DNA of 47,193 bases from an uncultured Mycoplasmatota bacterium (lineage in GTDB: Bacteria > Bacillota_I > Bacilli_A > RF39 > UBA660). The stretch's first letter is position 1, and each line of letters starts with the position of its first letter. Below are positions 7,060-15,793 of this stretch, piece by piece. The translations under genes were made by a program, and so were the position numbers. Under the pieces are notes generated by a model. It ran no database searches. It saw only the letters and a list, made by a program, of their open reading frames with translations, and had not been told where the DNA came from. The DNA is taken from contig UQSR01000008.1 of NCBI GenBank assembly GCA_900543825.1, positions 1-47,193 on the forward strand, in the 5' to 3' direction.

Positions 7060-8937
7060 ATGAAAAAGATACCATTAATAACATTAATATCATTTTTTCT
7101 TTTAATTCCAAATACAGATGCAGCATATAAAAAAACAGCAGAGACAAAATATCATTACTACTTTTTCTCTGAACCATACACACAAGAAACAATTAAATTA
7201 TTAACAACTGGTTCTACAAACTATACTAGATTTGCTGACTATAGAGAATGGGAAACCATAAGTGCAAATCCGGTAACATTAACCAATGGAAATACTGTAG
7301 ATGAAAACAGCTGGAGTTTAGATAAATTCTATGCTATGTGGAATGAGTTAGATAGAAGAGGGAACGTGGTATGTAAAAAAGTTAATGGCGAAGATACTTG
7401 CTCAAAAGATCTGAAAGATAAAAATAAAAATTGGTATTATCATTATCATGGTGCTAATAGTGCTAAAATACCAGCACTAGGAGATTGGTCCGGCATAGTT
7501 TATCGAGATAGCGGAGATAATACTCCAAATGATGTAGAAATAAGCAAATTATCAGGAAATTATAAAGAATACGAATGTGCAACACTACTTACTGAAAACA
7601 CATTAAATAGAGTTGATAAATATGGACATGCAGTTGATGATGATAAAGGAGAAGATTACAACAATACATATATATCCATAACAAGAACAGCAAAAAGCGA
7701 AAATGATATAAAAGAATATAAAGAAGATGAGGAAAATGGTGCTGGTCCAGATGGTAAGATAATATGGAGTGGTGCTTCTAATTCGGGTTTGGGTCATTCT
7801 TCAAATTGTGGAACTGATAAAAAAGTAGTAGCCACTAATGGTAATGTTTACTCACCTGCTTTATATAGAATAACCACTGAAACTGATAAATATAATTGTA
7901 TTGCAGATTCTCCAGTAAAAAAAGGAGAATGTAACAACACTGTTAACGTATCTTCTGAATGTGAGAAAAAAACATTCGAAGTAGTAGAAGATGGAAAAAG
8001 TATAGATAACCCCGAAGCCAAAGCTGCAAGAGTGGTAGTAGGCTTCACGCAAGATGTTACACTAACAAATTTATTAACTCCAACAAGAATATACCAAGGC
8101 GGAGGAGTTAAAATAGGATTTATATATAAAAGTACAGTAACAGCCACTATAGACCCAGAGTCAATTGAGGGTGACTATGATTATCTAAAAAACAAAATAA
8201 ATAATAAAATAAGAAATACACTTTTAGATTCTCAAACAATAGCATCTAATATCAGCGATGGTGCAACATTAACATTTACTGATGAAGAAAAAAAAGAATA
8301 TAAAATTAGTCCTGCCCAAATGCAAACAAGTTGTAAGCAAGAAGGGGATATTATTAGCAATGGAAAAGTAATAACAACATGTACCATATTCTTACCAGAA
8401 TCTGAAGTTAAATTAGGAACAGGAAAAGTGACATATGAAAATGATATAGAGAAAGATAAAGGAATAAATAATGAATTCTATACTCCAATAAAATATAATG
8501 GTGAGTTATATATGAGTGCAAAATTTGAAAATCTAACTGCCATAAATGGAATCAATTTAGATGGTTGGATGAAAAATATAACTGTAACATATGATGGTAA
8601 AAGAAACAGAGCTTCAAATTGTATTGTAAATACATATCCTAGATTTTATGAAGAAGACAACAAAACATATAAATTTATATATAGACCAATAGATATAAAC
8701 AATCCATTTCCAAATAGAAATGCTGGTGTAAATTGGTACAGTTGGTACGAAGAACCAGCAAATAAAAATAGATTAGAATCATCATATGACAAAGTAGAAT
8801 ATCAAATGATATTAGATAATCAAAAAGTTATCGATATCAAAAGATATAACAATCTTTACAGTTATCTTGATTGGTATGGTATATCTGATTCAGGAAAGAG
8901 TGATTTCGTTCGAGATTATGGAGGTGATACTCCATGA
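7060..8937 (+). CDS. Large secreted protein of the secretion locus
   Basis: This 625-aa protein has a clear signal peptide, cleaved near residue 21 (TDA-AY), and no membrane helix afterwards, so it is predicted to be released or held by the apparatus. It is rich in Asn, Asp, Tyr and Lys and has about a dozen cysteines. The residues look like beta-rich surface domains. No family is recognised. Its TGA stop overlaps the ATG of the next gene (ATGA, 8934-8937), which ties its translation to the pseudopilin-like protein that follows. This suggests a pilus-tip or adhesin-like subunit, an inference from position. Confidence 0.75.
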   Translation: MKKIPLITLISFFLLIPNTDAAYKKTAETKYHYYFFSEPYTQETIKLLTTGSTNYTRFADYREWETISANPVTLTNGNTVDENSWSLDKFYAMWNELDRRGNVVCKKVNGEDTCSKDLKDKNKNWYYHYHGANSAKIPALGDWSGIVYRDSGDNTPNDVEISKLSGNYKEYECATLLTENTLNRVDKYGHAVDDDKGEDYNNTYISITRTAKSENDIKEYKEDEENGAGPDGKIIWSGASNSGLGHSSNCGTDKKVVATNGNVYSPALYRITTETDKYNCIADSPVKKGECNNTVNVSSECEKKTFEVVEDGKSIDNPEAKAARVVVGFTQDVTLTNLLTPTRIYQGGGVKIGFIYKSTVTATIDPESIEGDYDYLKNKINNKIRNTLLDSQTIASNISDGATLTFTDEEKKEYKISPAQMQTSCKQEGDIISNGKVITTCTIFLPESEVKLGTGKVTYENDIEKDKGINNEFYTPIKYNGELYMSAKFENLTAINGINLDGWMKNITVTYDGKRNRASNCIVNTYPRFYEEDNKTYKFIYRPIDINNPFPNRNAGVNWYSWYEEPANKNRLESSYDKVEYQMILDNQKVIDIKRYNNLYSYLDWYGISDSGKSDFVRDYGGDTP

Positions 8938-9818
8938 AATGGTCATTTGCCTCAGTAGGTATGATAGTATTAGGAATAATTGGAGTAATGGTTATAGTAC
9001 TGTTCCAACAATTAACAACTTCAAGTGAAAACGATTACTATCTATTAAAAGAAATAACGGAAGCATCAATGATAGAATCAATAGATTTAAAATATTATAG
9101 AGAAACAGGAGACTTAAAAATAGTAAAAGAAAAATTTGTAGAAAACTTTACTAGAAGATATTCTGAATCAACACTATTTATTGGTACAAAATATACAATA
9201 TCATTTTTTGATATCATAGAGACTCCCCCAAAAGCCACTATAATTATTGATACAGGTATTGATAGATATAGAATATATGATACAGTAAATGATTATAATG
9301 TACTTAATAATCTTACTGGTATATTAGAATATGTAGGAAAAGATAGCACAGAAACCGCTATTGATCCTTTTCAAACAAAGAAAAAAATATATAAACAAAC
9401 TGTCTATTCAATGCTAAATACTTCTTCTAGTAGCGAGCCACTAAACATACCAAAGGAAATAAATGACGCCAATATGAGAAAACAAAAAGTAACAGATATA
9501 TCTACTCCTGTTGCAGTAACTGATCAAGGCGAAATACTTATGGCTAAATTAAGAAGAGAAATTGATTGGGCAAGAGCTTCTACTTCTACAGATGATTACA
9601 GGACAGATTATTTTAGTAACAATTCCCCAAGCGACTACTCATCTAGTTCAGCATCAACTATAAGTTATTATAACTGCTCTGATGGTTCCGGAACAGGACT
9701 AAGAGTAGATTGTAGTTCTTATGAATTGCCATGGATAAACATAAATAGATCTAATAGTGGGAATGTTATCTTAAAGTATGAAGTAACATGGTCTTATGAA
9801 GAATATGAATATAAATAA
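8934..9818 (+). CDS. Pseudopilin/TadE-like protein with single N-terminal helix
   Basis: The 294-aa product starts with a very short polar head (MKWSFASVG) followed at once by one hydrophobic helix (about residues 9-26), then a long extracytoplasmic domain. This is the shape of TadE/TadF-type minor pilins and other pseudopilins. No classical prepilin cleavage site is certain. It contains a Ser/Thr-rich stretch near residues 225-250 and two cysteines near the end. It directly precedes cpaB- and cpaF-like genes, which supports a pilus-like role. Gene order is better evidence here than sequence. Confidence 0.65.
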   Translation: MKWSFASVGMIVLGIIGVMVIVLFQQLTTSSENDYYLLKEITEASMIESIDLKYYRETGDLKIVKEKFVENFTRRYSESTLFIGTKYTISFFDIIETPPKATIIIDTGIDRYRIYDTVNDYNVLNNLTGILEYVGKDSTETAIDPFQTKKKIYKQTVYSMLNTSSSSEPLNIPKEINDANMRKQKVTDISTPVAVTDQGEILMAKLRREIDWARASTSTDDYRTDYFSNNSPSDYSSSSASTISYYNCSDGSGTGLRVDCSSYELPWININRSNSGNVILKYEVTWSYEEYEYK

Positions 9819-9851
9819 AAGAAGAATTTAAATAAAAAGGAGGAAATAAAT

Positions 9852-10715
9852 ATGAATAATTTAAAAGCTTCGATGAAAAAATTATTAGGTAACAAAAATA
9901 CAGTTACAATATTAGGGGTACTACTATGTTTAGTAATATTAGCCATAGGATATAATTATCGTATAAATTCAAAAGTTGAATTAGTACAAGTACCATATGC
10001 AGTTGAAACAATTCAACCAAGAACTTATATAAAGGATAGTATGGTAGGAATTATGAATGTACCAAAATCATTTTTAGTAGGAAACTATTATACACAAAAA
10101 CAAAATATAGTAGGAAAATATTCCAACTATAATACGATAATAGCAAAAGGAAGTTTATTTTATGCGGATTTAGTAACATCCAAAGAAAATTTACCAGACT
10201 CAGCATTTCAAGATGTTCCTGAAGGATATACAGTTATCAACTATCCTGTTAATATAGCAAGTACATATGCTAATTCAATGGCACCAGGTAGCTACATAAA
10301 TATCTATTACAAATCTTTAAATGATAAAGGTGAAGTAATGTTTGGTAAATTCATTAGTAATATAAAAATATTAGATGTTAAAGATTCATCAGGACAACAT
10401 GTATTTGAAAATAGTGAAGAAGCAAGAACACCAGCATATATGTTATTTGCAGTTCCTGAAGAAACACATCTATTATTAAGAAAAGCATTATATCTAAAAG
10501 AATATGCTGTTGAACTAATATTAGTACCTAATACAACAACACTTACTGAAAAAGATAAAGTACAAGTAAGTAGTGATGATATCGAAAACTTTATTAATTC
10601 AAAGACTGCCTTTGTATCAGTAAATGAATTACCTAAAGTAGAAGATCAAGTAAAAGAAGATACAGATAAAAAAGATACAGATAAAAAAGATAATGATACA
10701 AAAACAAATAGATAA
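9852..10715 (+). CDS. CpaB/RcpC-like SAF-domain protein
   Basis: CpaB/RcpC proteins are assembly factors of Tad (Flp) pili. This 287-aa protein has one N-terminal membrane helix (about residues 18-36) and then a SAF domain: VPYAVETIQPRTYIKDSM, followed by NVPKSFL and IVGKYSNYNTIIAKGSLFY. The last 25 residues are a charged repeat of the type DTDKKDTDKKDND. It stands directly before the CpaF ATPase, the usual Tad order. The start has a strong AAGGAGG site. Confidence 0.85.
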   Translation: MNNLKASMKKLLGNKNTVTILGVLLCLVILAIGYNYRINSKVELVQVPYAVETIQPRTYIKDSMVGIMNVPKSFLVGNYYTQKQNIVGKYSNYNTIIAKGSLFYADLVTSKENLPDSAFQDVPEGYTVINYPVNIASTYANSMAPGSYINIYYKSLNDKGEVMFGKFISNIKILDVKDSSGQHVFENSEEARTPAYMLFAVPEETHLLLRKALYLKEYAVELILVPNTTTLTEKDKVQVSSDDIENFINSKTAFVSVNELPKVEDQVKEDTDKKDTDKKDNDTKTNR

Positions 10716-10737
10716 AAAAGAATAAGGAGGGCAAAGC

Positions 10738-12033
10738 ATGGAAACAGAATTTACCCAAATAGATTTTGGCCCATTAAAGCCATTCTTAGCCAATGACGAT
10801 GTAACAGATATATCATATAGTAATGGTGGACAAGTGTGGTTAAAAACATTATCTCAAGGTGTGTATAGGGTAGAAAATACTGGTATAGATAATGCTTTAA
10901 TGGAAAAAATAGCCTTTCAATGTGCTAACTCTATGGGAAAGTCATTTAATATGGCAAATCCATTTCTTGATGCAGAATCAGCAGAACTAAGAATGAACTT
11001 TGTTCATGATTCGATAGCTAAAAATGGGATAGCAGCCTTAATAAGAAAAACTCCTGCTAAAATAAGACTTGAAAAAGATAAGATAATAGCAGAAGATTAT
11101 ATTAGATTAAATATTCATGACTTCCTATTAAAATGTGTAGAAGGCCATTGTAACATTATAGTTAGTGGAGAAACAGGTTCAGGTAAAACAGAGTTTATAA
11201 AATATTTAGCAGCCCATACAAAAGAAAATGAGAAAATAATAACTATTGAAGATACTCTAGAACTTCATTTAGATAAAATATTTCCTCATAGAGATATTGT
11301 AGCAATGAAAACTAATAATATAGCCTCATATTCAGATGTATTAGTAACCTGTATGAGACAAAATCCAAGATGGATATTACTATCCGAAGTAAGAAGTGCT
11401 GAAGCTGTAATGGCCGTTCGTAACTCCATATCATCAGGACATAATATTCTTTCCACAATACATGCTGATAAAGCAGAGTCAATACCAAGTAGAATGTATA
11501 GCCTGCTAGAAACAAATCAAGATGTAAGCCAGTTCCTAGCAACAATACATCGCTATGTACAATTAGGTGTACATATAAAAGGATATTATAGCCAAAAATA
11601 TAAAAAATTTCATAGAGAAGTATCAGAAGTAGTAGAATTCTATGTTACCGATGAAAATAAAGCAGAATACAAGATACTTTATAAAAAAACACCAGATGGA
11701 CATGAAACAACGGCAAATCCAACTAAACATCTAATAGAATATCTAGAAAGTCAAGGTGTAATAATGCCCCAAGACATACTAGTAAAAGAAGAGTTTAGAG
11801 ATGCTTCAAGTGACAATACAAATAATAACTATGCAGTAGATACAAGTAACTATAATCAGCAAAAACAAGTTATAAATAACACTAATATTATGCAACCAAA
11901 TCAAACTATTCAGCCAAATCCAAATATAGTTCAAAGTAATACGAATAGTTATAATAATATACCAAATATATATGCAAATAATATACCACATCAAGCTACT
12001 ATAACTGGTATAAATAATAATAATGTAGTATAA
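10738..12033 (+). CDS. CpaF/TadA (VirB11-family) secretion ATPase
   Basis: This is a hexameric traffic ATPase of the VirB11/TadA family that powers pilus assembly or secretion at the inner face of the membrane. Over 431 aa it has the Walker A GETGSGKT at residues 144-151, the Asp box IIIEDT-type sequence (ITIEDTLELHL), the Walker B region WILLSEVR and the His box STIHADKAESIPSRM. An N-terminal domain of about 100 residues precedes the core. The last 60 residues are Asn/Gln-rich and low in complexity. It is followed by the TadB- and TadC-like genes. Confidence 0.93.
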   Translation: METEFTQIDFGPLKPFLANDDVTDISYSNGGQVWLKTLSQGVYRVENTGIDNALMEKIAFQCANSMGKSFNMANPFLDAESAELRMNFVHDSIAKNGIAALIRKTPAKIRLEKDKIIAEDYIRLNIHDFLLKCVEGHCNIIVSGETGSGKTEFIKYLAAHTKENEKIITIEDTLELHLDKIFPHRDIVAMKTNNIASYSDVLVTCMRQNPRWILLSEVRSAEAVMAVRNSISSGHNILSTIHADKAESIPSRMYSLLETNQDVSQFLATIHRYVQLGVHIKGYYSQKYKKFHREVSEVVEFYVTDENKAEYKILYKKTPDGHETTANPTKHLIEYLESQGVIMPQDILVKEEFRDASSDNTNNNYAVDTSNYNQQKQVINNTNIMQPNQTIQPNPNIVQSNTNSYNNIPNIYANNIPHQATITGINNNNVV

Positions 12034-12047
12034 AGGTAGGTGATATA

Positions 12048-12941
12048 ATGGAAATAATTTTAATAGGATTAATAATAATATTCATAATTTCTTATCGTAC
12101 TAAGAAAGGTGAATCAGTATATAAATTTATATCCGAACAAGCAGTAAATGCCTATAGAAAAATGGAACCCTATTCATTTAAAGCGATGAGGGAAAAAGTA
12201 AAAGAATTAGGATTAGAATATACACCAAGACAATATCTATTTCAAATAGCGGCTTTTGCTGGATTGTCAGGAGGCATAAGTTATCTATATTTCTATAATC
12301 TAGCTATAACAATAGTATATATGGTATTAGCAGTTTCAGTAATTCCATACATCACTTATCTAAGATGTAAAAGACAATATAGTGAATATATATTTGAACA
12401 AGTACAAGTATATTGTACTAATACAATAATGGAATTTTCAACTACACAAGCTTTTGTAAAATCATTGGAAGGAGTAGTAGCCTCAGGAGTTTTAGAAGAA
12501 CCATTATTATCGGATGTAAAAACAATGATAGCACTATCATATGAAAAAGGTGATGTCTATGACTCAATAAAATACATGGATACAAAATATCCATACTATA
12601 TGGTAAAAAATATGCATCAATTATTCTTACAAGTAACAAAAGAAGGTGCAAAAGATACTCAAGAAACATTTGAAAATATGTTAACAGACATAGATGTATT
12701 AGTAGAAGGAGTATATAGAGATAGATCAGATAGAGCAGCATTCCATAAACAATTTATAACATTTGGTGTATCACTATATGGTATGATAGCTTTAATACAA
12801 TTACTAATAGGACAAGAAACATACATAGCTATGGTAGATAAATTATTTATAAGAATATTTATTCACATTATTGTATTAGTAAATAGTTGGTTTCTTCTAT
12901 CAGGAGAAAAATATTACAACGAGAATGTAGGTGCTGAATAA
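12048..12941 (+). CDS. TadB-like pilus assembly membrane protein (T2SSF domain)
   Basis: TadB/TadC proteins form the inner-membrane platform on which the TadA ATPase acts. This 297-aa protein has an N-terminal helix (1-17), a pair of helices (about 66-105), a cytoplasmic alpha-helical T2SSF-like domain with the usual acidic region TKEGAKDTQETFENM, and two C-terminal helices. It begins 14 nt after the ATPase gene and overlaps the next gene by 1 nt (TAATG), so the two platform proteins are translationally coupled. Confidence 0.8.
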   Translation: MEIILIGLIIIFIISYRTKKGESVYKFISEQAVNAYRKMEPYSFKAMREKVKELGLEYTPRQYLFQIAAFAGLSGGISYLYFYNLAITIVYMVLAVSVIPYITYLRCKRQYSEYIFEQVQVYCTNTIMEFSTTQAFVKSLEGVVASGVLEEPLLSDVKTMIALSYEKGDVYDSIKYMDTKYPYYMVKNMHQLFLQVTKEGAKDTQETFENMLTDIDVLVEGVYRDRSDRAAFHKQFITFGVSLYGMIALIQLLIGQETYIAMVDKLFIRIFIHIIVLVNSWFLLSGEKYYNENVGAE

Positions 12942-13735
12942 TGATGATAGAATTATTATTAGTAGCCATAATAGTAATATATATATTTATTGTTAATGGA
13001 AAAATAAATAAAGATAGTATGTTTGGAACAAACAGCAAACTATGTAATCTATTAAAAGAAAAAGACTATGATTTCTTATTAATAGCTAAATACGGTGATA
13101 GAGTATATAATCCAAATGAAGTATACATGAAAAGAGTAAAACAAGGAGTATTAACATCCGCTGCTATAATATTTATCTTTATAACTAATATGAGTTATCT
13201 AAGTATAATATTAGCATTAGTAATAGGCTTTATAGTATATAAAAGTCAATATTTAAGCCTAAAAAAATGGTATAAAGGGCATCTAACATACATAGATTCC
13301 TTATTACCATATTACTTAAAAACAATAGAAGTACTAATTCATCACTACACAGTACCAGTAGCATTAGCTAAAAGTATAGATGATGCTCCCGAAGTATTTA
13401 AACCAGGATTAAAAGAATTAGTAAGCAAAATAGAAGCAGGTGACTCATCAATAGATCCTTATATGGATTTTGCAAAGGAGTATCCAGTAAGAGACTCTAT
13501 GAGAATGATGAGATTATTATATAGATTAGGTTTAGGAGAACAAGAAAAAAAGCATCAACAACTAGAATCGTTTTCAAAATCCGTATCTTCTCTTCAAGCT
13601 AAAGCAAGAGAACAAAAATATCAAGCCAGATTATATAGCATGGAAAGAAGAACAATGATAATGATGTTTGTAACAGGCGGAGGTTCCTTATTACTCTTAT
13701 TGATTTCAATATTTATGTTATTAACAACAATATAA
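12941..13735 (+). CDS. TadC-like pilus assembly membrane protein
   Basis: This is the partner of the preceding TadB-like protein. It is 264 aa with an N-terminal helix, a helix pair at about 67-97, a cytoplasmic domain containing DSLLPYYLKTIEVLIHHYTV and RLLYRLGLGEQEKKHQQLE, and one or more C-terminal helices (about 240-262). The helix spacing and internal domain fit the T2SSF/TadC family. The AUG lies in the TAATG overlap with the gene before it. Confidence 0.78.
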   Translation: MMIELLLVAIIVIYIFIVNGKINKDSMFGTNSKLCNLLKEKDYDFLLIAKYGDRVYNPNEVYMKRVKQGVLTSAAIIFIFITNMSYLSIILALVIGFIVYKSQYLSLKKWYKGHLTYIDSLLPYYLKTIEVLIHHYTVPVALAKSIDDAPEVFKPGLKELVSKIEAGDSSIDPYMDFAKEYPVRDSMRMMRLLYRLGLGEQEKKHQQLESFSKSVSSLQAKAREQKYQARLYSMERRTMIMMFVTGGGSLLLLLISIFMLLTTI

Positions 13736-13793
13736 ATATTTGAAATATAAAAAAAGAATAAAAAAATACATATATGAAAGAAGGTGAAAAGCA

Positions 13794-14021
13794 ATGAAAG
13801 AAGCAACAGGTGAAGTTTCAATGACAGTTGTCACTATTATACTAATCGTTATAGTATTAGGTATTGCTACAGCTTTATTTGGTAAAGAAGACTCTGTAGG
13901 AAGAAAATGGATCAATGATACATTTACTAAGATGACAAACAGAGGCGATACAGAAATGGATAATGCTAATAATCCTAGTGGTACTGGAGCAGTAGATGGC
14001 AATGGTGCCATAGATGGATAA
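13794..14021 (+). CDS. Small pilin-like protein (major pilin candidate)
   Basis: This 75-aa protein has the form of a Flp/Tad pilin: a short head (MKEATGEVSM), one hydrophobic helix at about residues 10-29, then a short polar tail rich in Asn, Gly and Asp. Gly6 followed by Glu7 could be a prepilin peptidase site, but the spacing is not canonical. Its position after TadB/TadC genes supports the call. The head matches that of the next gene (MRDAVGGSFM). A good AAGGTGA site precedes the start. Confidence 0.7.
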   Translation: MKEATGEVSMTVVTIILIVIVLGIATALFGKEDSVGRKWINDTFTKMTNRGDTEMDNANNPSGTGAVDGNGAIDG

Positions 14022-14059
14022 TAAAAACATAAACAAAAAGACAAAGTAGGTGAGAGAAA

Positions 14060-14509
14060 ATGAGAGATGCAGTTGGGGGATCATTCATGATAAAATTGAT
14101 AATAGTGTTTTTGGTTTTATATATCATTTTTGTAGCGGTAGCATTAAATTACGCTAAGGCTTTCAGAGTAAAAAATAAAGTTTTAGATATTATAGAGCAA
14201 AATGAAGGTATCAAAGATTATGATAATGCAAGTGATACTGCAATTACGCAAATAAGCGCATATATGAATAGCGTTTCATACAAAATTAATAAAGACACTG
14301 CTGATAAAAAATGTAAAGAAGCATATGGCAATGATGTATTTGTAGGTAAAGAAGGCTATTGTATTATAGAAGTAAGAGGAAATAATGATATAAATGCGGA
14401 TTACTATAAAGTAGCTACATTTGTAACAATAGATTTTCCATTTCTAAATCTTAGTTTTACTATACCAATACAAGGAGAAACACGTAAAATAGAAAGGATA
14501 AATACATAA
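14060..14509 (+). CDS. Minor pseudopilin-like protein
   Basis: This 149-aa protein has the head MRDAVGGSFM, then one hydrophobic helix (about residues 10-31) ending in ALNYAKAFRVKNK, as in type IV pilin-like N-termini. The outer domain has a pair of cysteines (about residues 86 and 99) and a beta-rich end. It shares the head pattern M-[KR]-[ED]-A-x-G with the gene before it. It is likely a TadE/TadF-type minor pilin. Its TAA stop is directly followed by the ATG of the next gene. Confidence 0.68.
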   Translation: MRDAVGGSFMIKLIIVFLVLYIIFVAVALNYAKAFRVKNKVLDIIEQNEGIKDYDNASDTAITQISAYMNSVSYKINKDTADKKCKEAYGNDVFVGKEGYCIIEVRGNNDINADYYKVATFVTIDFPFLNLSFTIPIQGETRKIERINT

Positions 14510-15502
14510 ATGGACACAGTAATATCAAACAAGTATAGTGATGTATTTAATTCTCTAGATATAGAAGTATCTAAGAGATTAAAAGGAGAATATGATGTAG
14601 ATGAAATAGTATCTACATTCAAAAATTTCTTTTTTAATAAGATGTTTTTAGATATAACAGCAATAAAAGATTATAAAGATTTATCTAATCTACAAAAATT
14701 ATCTATGAATATAAACATGGATAAAGTAATATTATTATTAGATAAAGATGATGCTATTAGTGATTCAAAAACATTCTTATCAAAATTAGTAAATATGGGA
14801 ATATATAATTTTACTAAAGATTCAAATAGTCTTATGTATTTATATAATAATCCCAATGTTTATCGTGATGTAGCATATCTTCAAAATATTGAAGAAGAAC
14901 CCAGTAGTGAACCTAAAGTTATCTCTCATTCAAGAACTAATCGTAAAGTAATAGGTATTAAAAATATTACAGATTCTGCTGGAGCAACAACTTTAATATA
15001 TTTATTAAAGAAAGAACTAAGTAGTTATTATAGTACTATGGCTATAGAACTAGATAGAAGAGATTTAGTATATTTAAAAGATAAAGATTGTTTATCAATA
15101 AAAGATAGTGAATTAGAAAGTACATTAGATAAGTATTATTCAGTAGACGTCTTTTTAGTAGATTTAAATAAATCTCAAAAAGAACATCTATGTACCGATG
15201 TATTATATCTAATAGAACCAACTACTATAAAGTTAAATAAATTATCAGTAATAAATCCAAAAGTATTTGGAGAATTAAAAGGTAAAAAGTTAATACTAAA
15301 TAAAAGCTTATTATCTGAAGAAGATATATCTGACTTTGAAGTAGAATCAGATTTAAAAGTATACTATAATATACCTCCAGTAAATGATAAAAAAGACAAT
15401 AGTAATATAATTTTACCATTATTAGAAAAGTTAGGTTATGTTAAATCTGTAGAATCAGAAGAACCCAAAAGAAAAAATAGACTATTTGATTTCTTCAAAT
15501 AA
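14510..15502 (+). CDS. TadZ/CpaE-like degenerate P-loop protein
   Basis: CpaE/TadZ proteins are ParA/MinD-like factors that place Tad pilus machines in the cell. In this 330-aa protein, residues about 143-310 resemble such a domain: IGIKNITDSAGATTLIYLL stands where a deviant Walker A should be, and it keeps the GATT of CpaE (Gly158-Thr161) but lacks the signature lysine. A later VDVFLVDLNKS strand fits a Walker B position. Nucleotide binding may be lost. The N-terminal 130 residues are unassigned. It starts immediately after the preceding stop and closes the Tad-like half. Confidence 0.62.
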   Translation: MDTVISNKYSDVFNSLDIEVSKRLKGEYDVDEIVSTFKNFFFNKMFLDITAIKDYKDLSNLQKLSMNINMDKVILLLDKDDAISDSKTFLSKLVNMGIYNFTKDSNSLMYLYNNPNVYRDVAYLQNIEEEPSSEPKVISHSRTNRKVIGIKNITDSAGATTLIYLLKKELSSYYSTMAIELDRRDLVYLKDKDCLSIKDSELESTLDKYYSVDVFLVDLNKSQKEHLCTDVLYLIEPTTIKLNKLSVINPKVFGELKGKKLILNKSLLSEEDISDFEVESDLKVYYNIPPVNDKKDNSNIILPLLEKLGYVKSVESEEPKRKNRLFDFFK

Positions 15503-15510
15503 TCTTTTTT
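15484..15510 (+). terminator. Weak terminator after the TadZ-like gene
   Basis: ATTTGA (15484-15489) pairs with TCAAAT (15495-15500), followed after three bases by a run of seven T. The stem is short and AT-only. Confidence 0.4.
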
Positions 15511-15528
15511 TATTTTAACTCAAAATGG

Positions 15529-15557
15529 TTGAAATAATTGTAGTATTATGGTATCAT
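15529..15557 (+). promoter_or_regulatory. Promoter with structured leader before ORF 15610
   Basis: TTGAAA (15529-15534), 17 bp, then TATCAT (15552-15557) with TGG before it. The leader includes the small hairpin GTTGA-taa-TCAAC, followed by AAGAAAGGAG. Its layout matches the leader of the gene at 2140. Confidence 0.6.
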
Positions 15558-15609
15558 CAATATATAAGGTAAAGAAAGTTGATAATCAACAAGAAAGGAG
15601 TGCCCTCTT

Positions 15610-15759
15610 ATGAAAAATAGACCAATTAAAAACGCTAACCAATTGCTAATTAGGGAGGGAAAATGTAAATTATTACTTGTAAATCCTTATAATATAAGAA
15701 AATATATGAATAAAAAAGAATATGAAATAACTAATAGAAATATTAGTAATTTTTCGTAG
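15610..15759 (+). CDS. Small basic ORF, 49 aa, unknown
   Basis: This short reading frame has a strong promoter, a structured leader and an AAAGGAG site 9 nt before its ATG. The predicted 49-aa product is basic (many Lys, Arg, Asn), with no signal peptide or membrane helix. It lies in the gap between the Tad-like half and the InlB-repeat protein. It may be a genuine small protein, a leader peptide acting on the gene at 15794 (34 nt on), or not translated. There is no homology evidence. Confidence 0.4.
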   Translation: MKNRPIKNANQLLIREGKCKLLLVNPYNIRKYMNKKEYEITNRNISNFS

Positions 15760-15793
15760 TCTTTTTATTAGTATATTAAAAGGAGTCAAAATC

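Noticed and set aside
10663..10700. Short tandem repeat encoding DTDKK units
   Set aside because: Only about two and a half units of a simple charged tail; ordinary low complexity.
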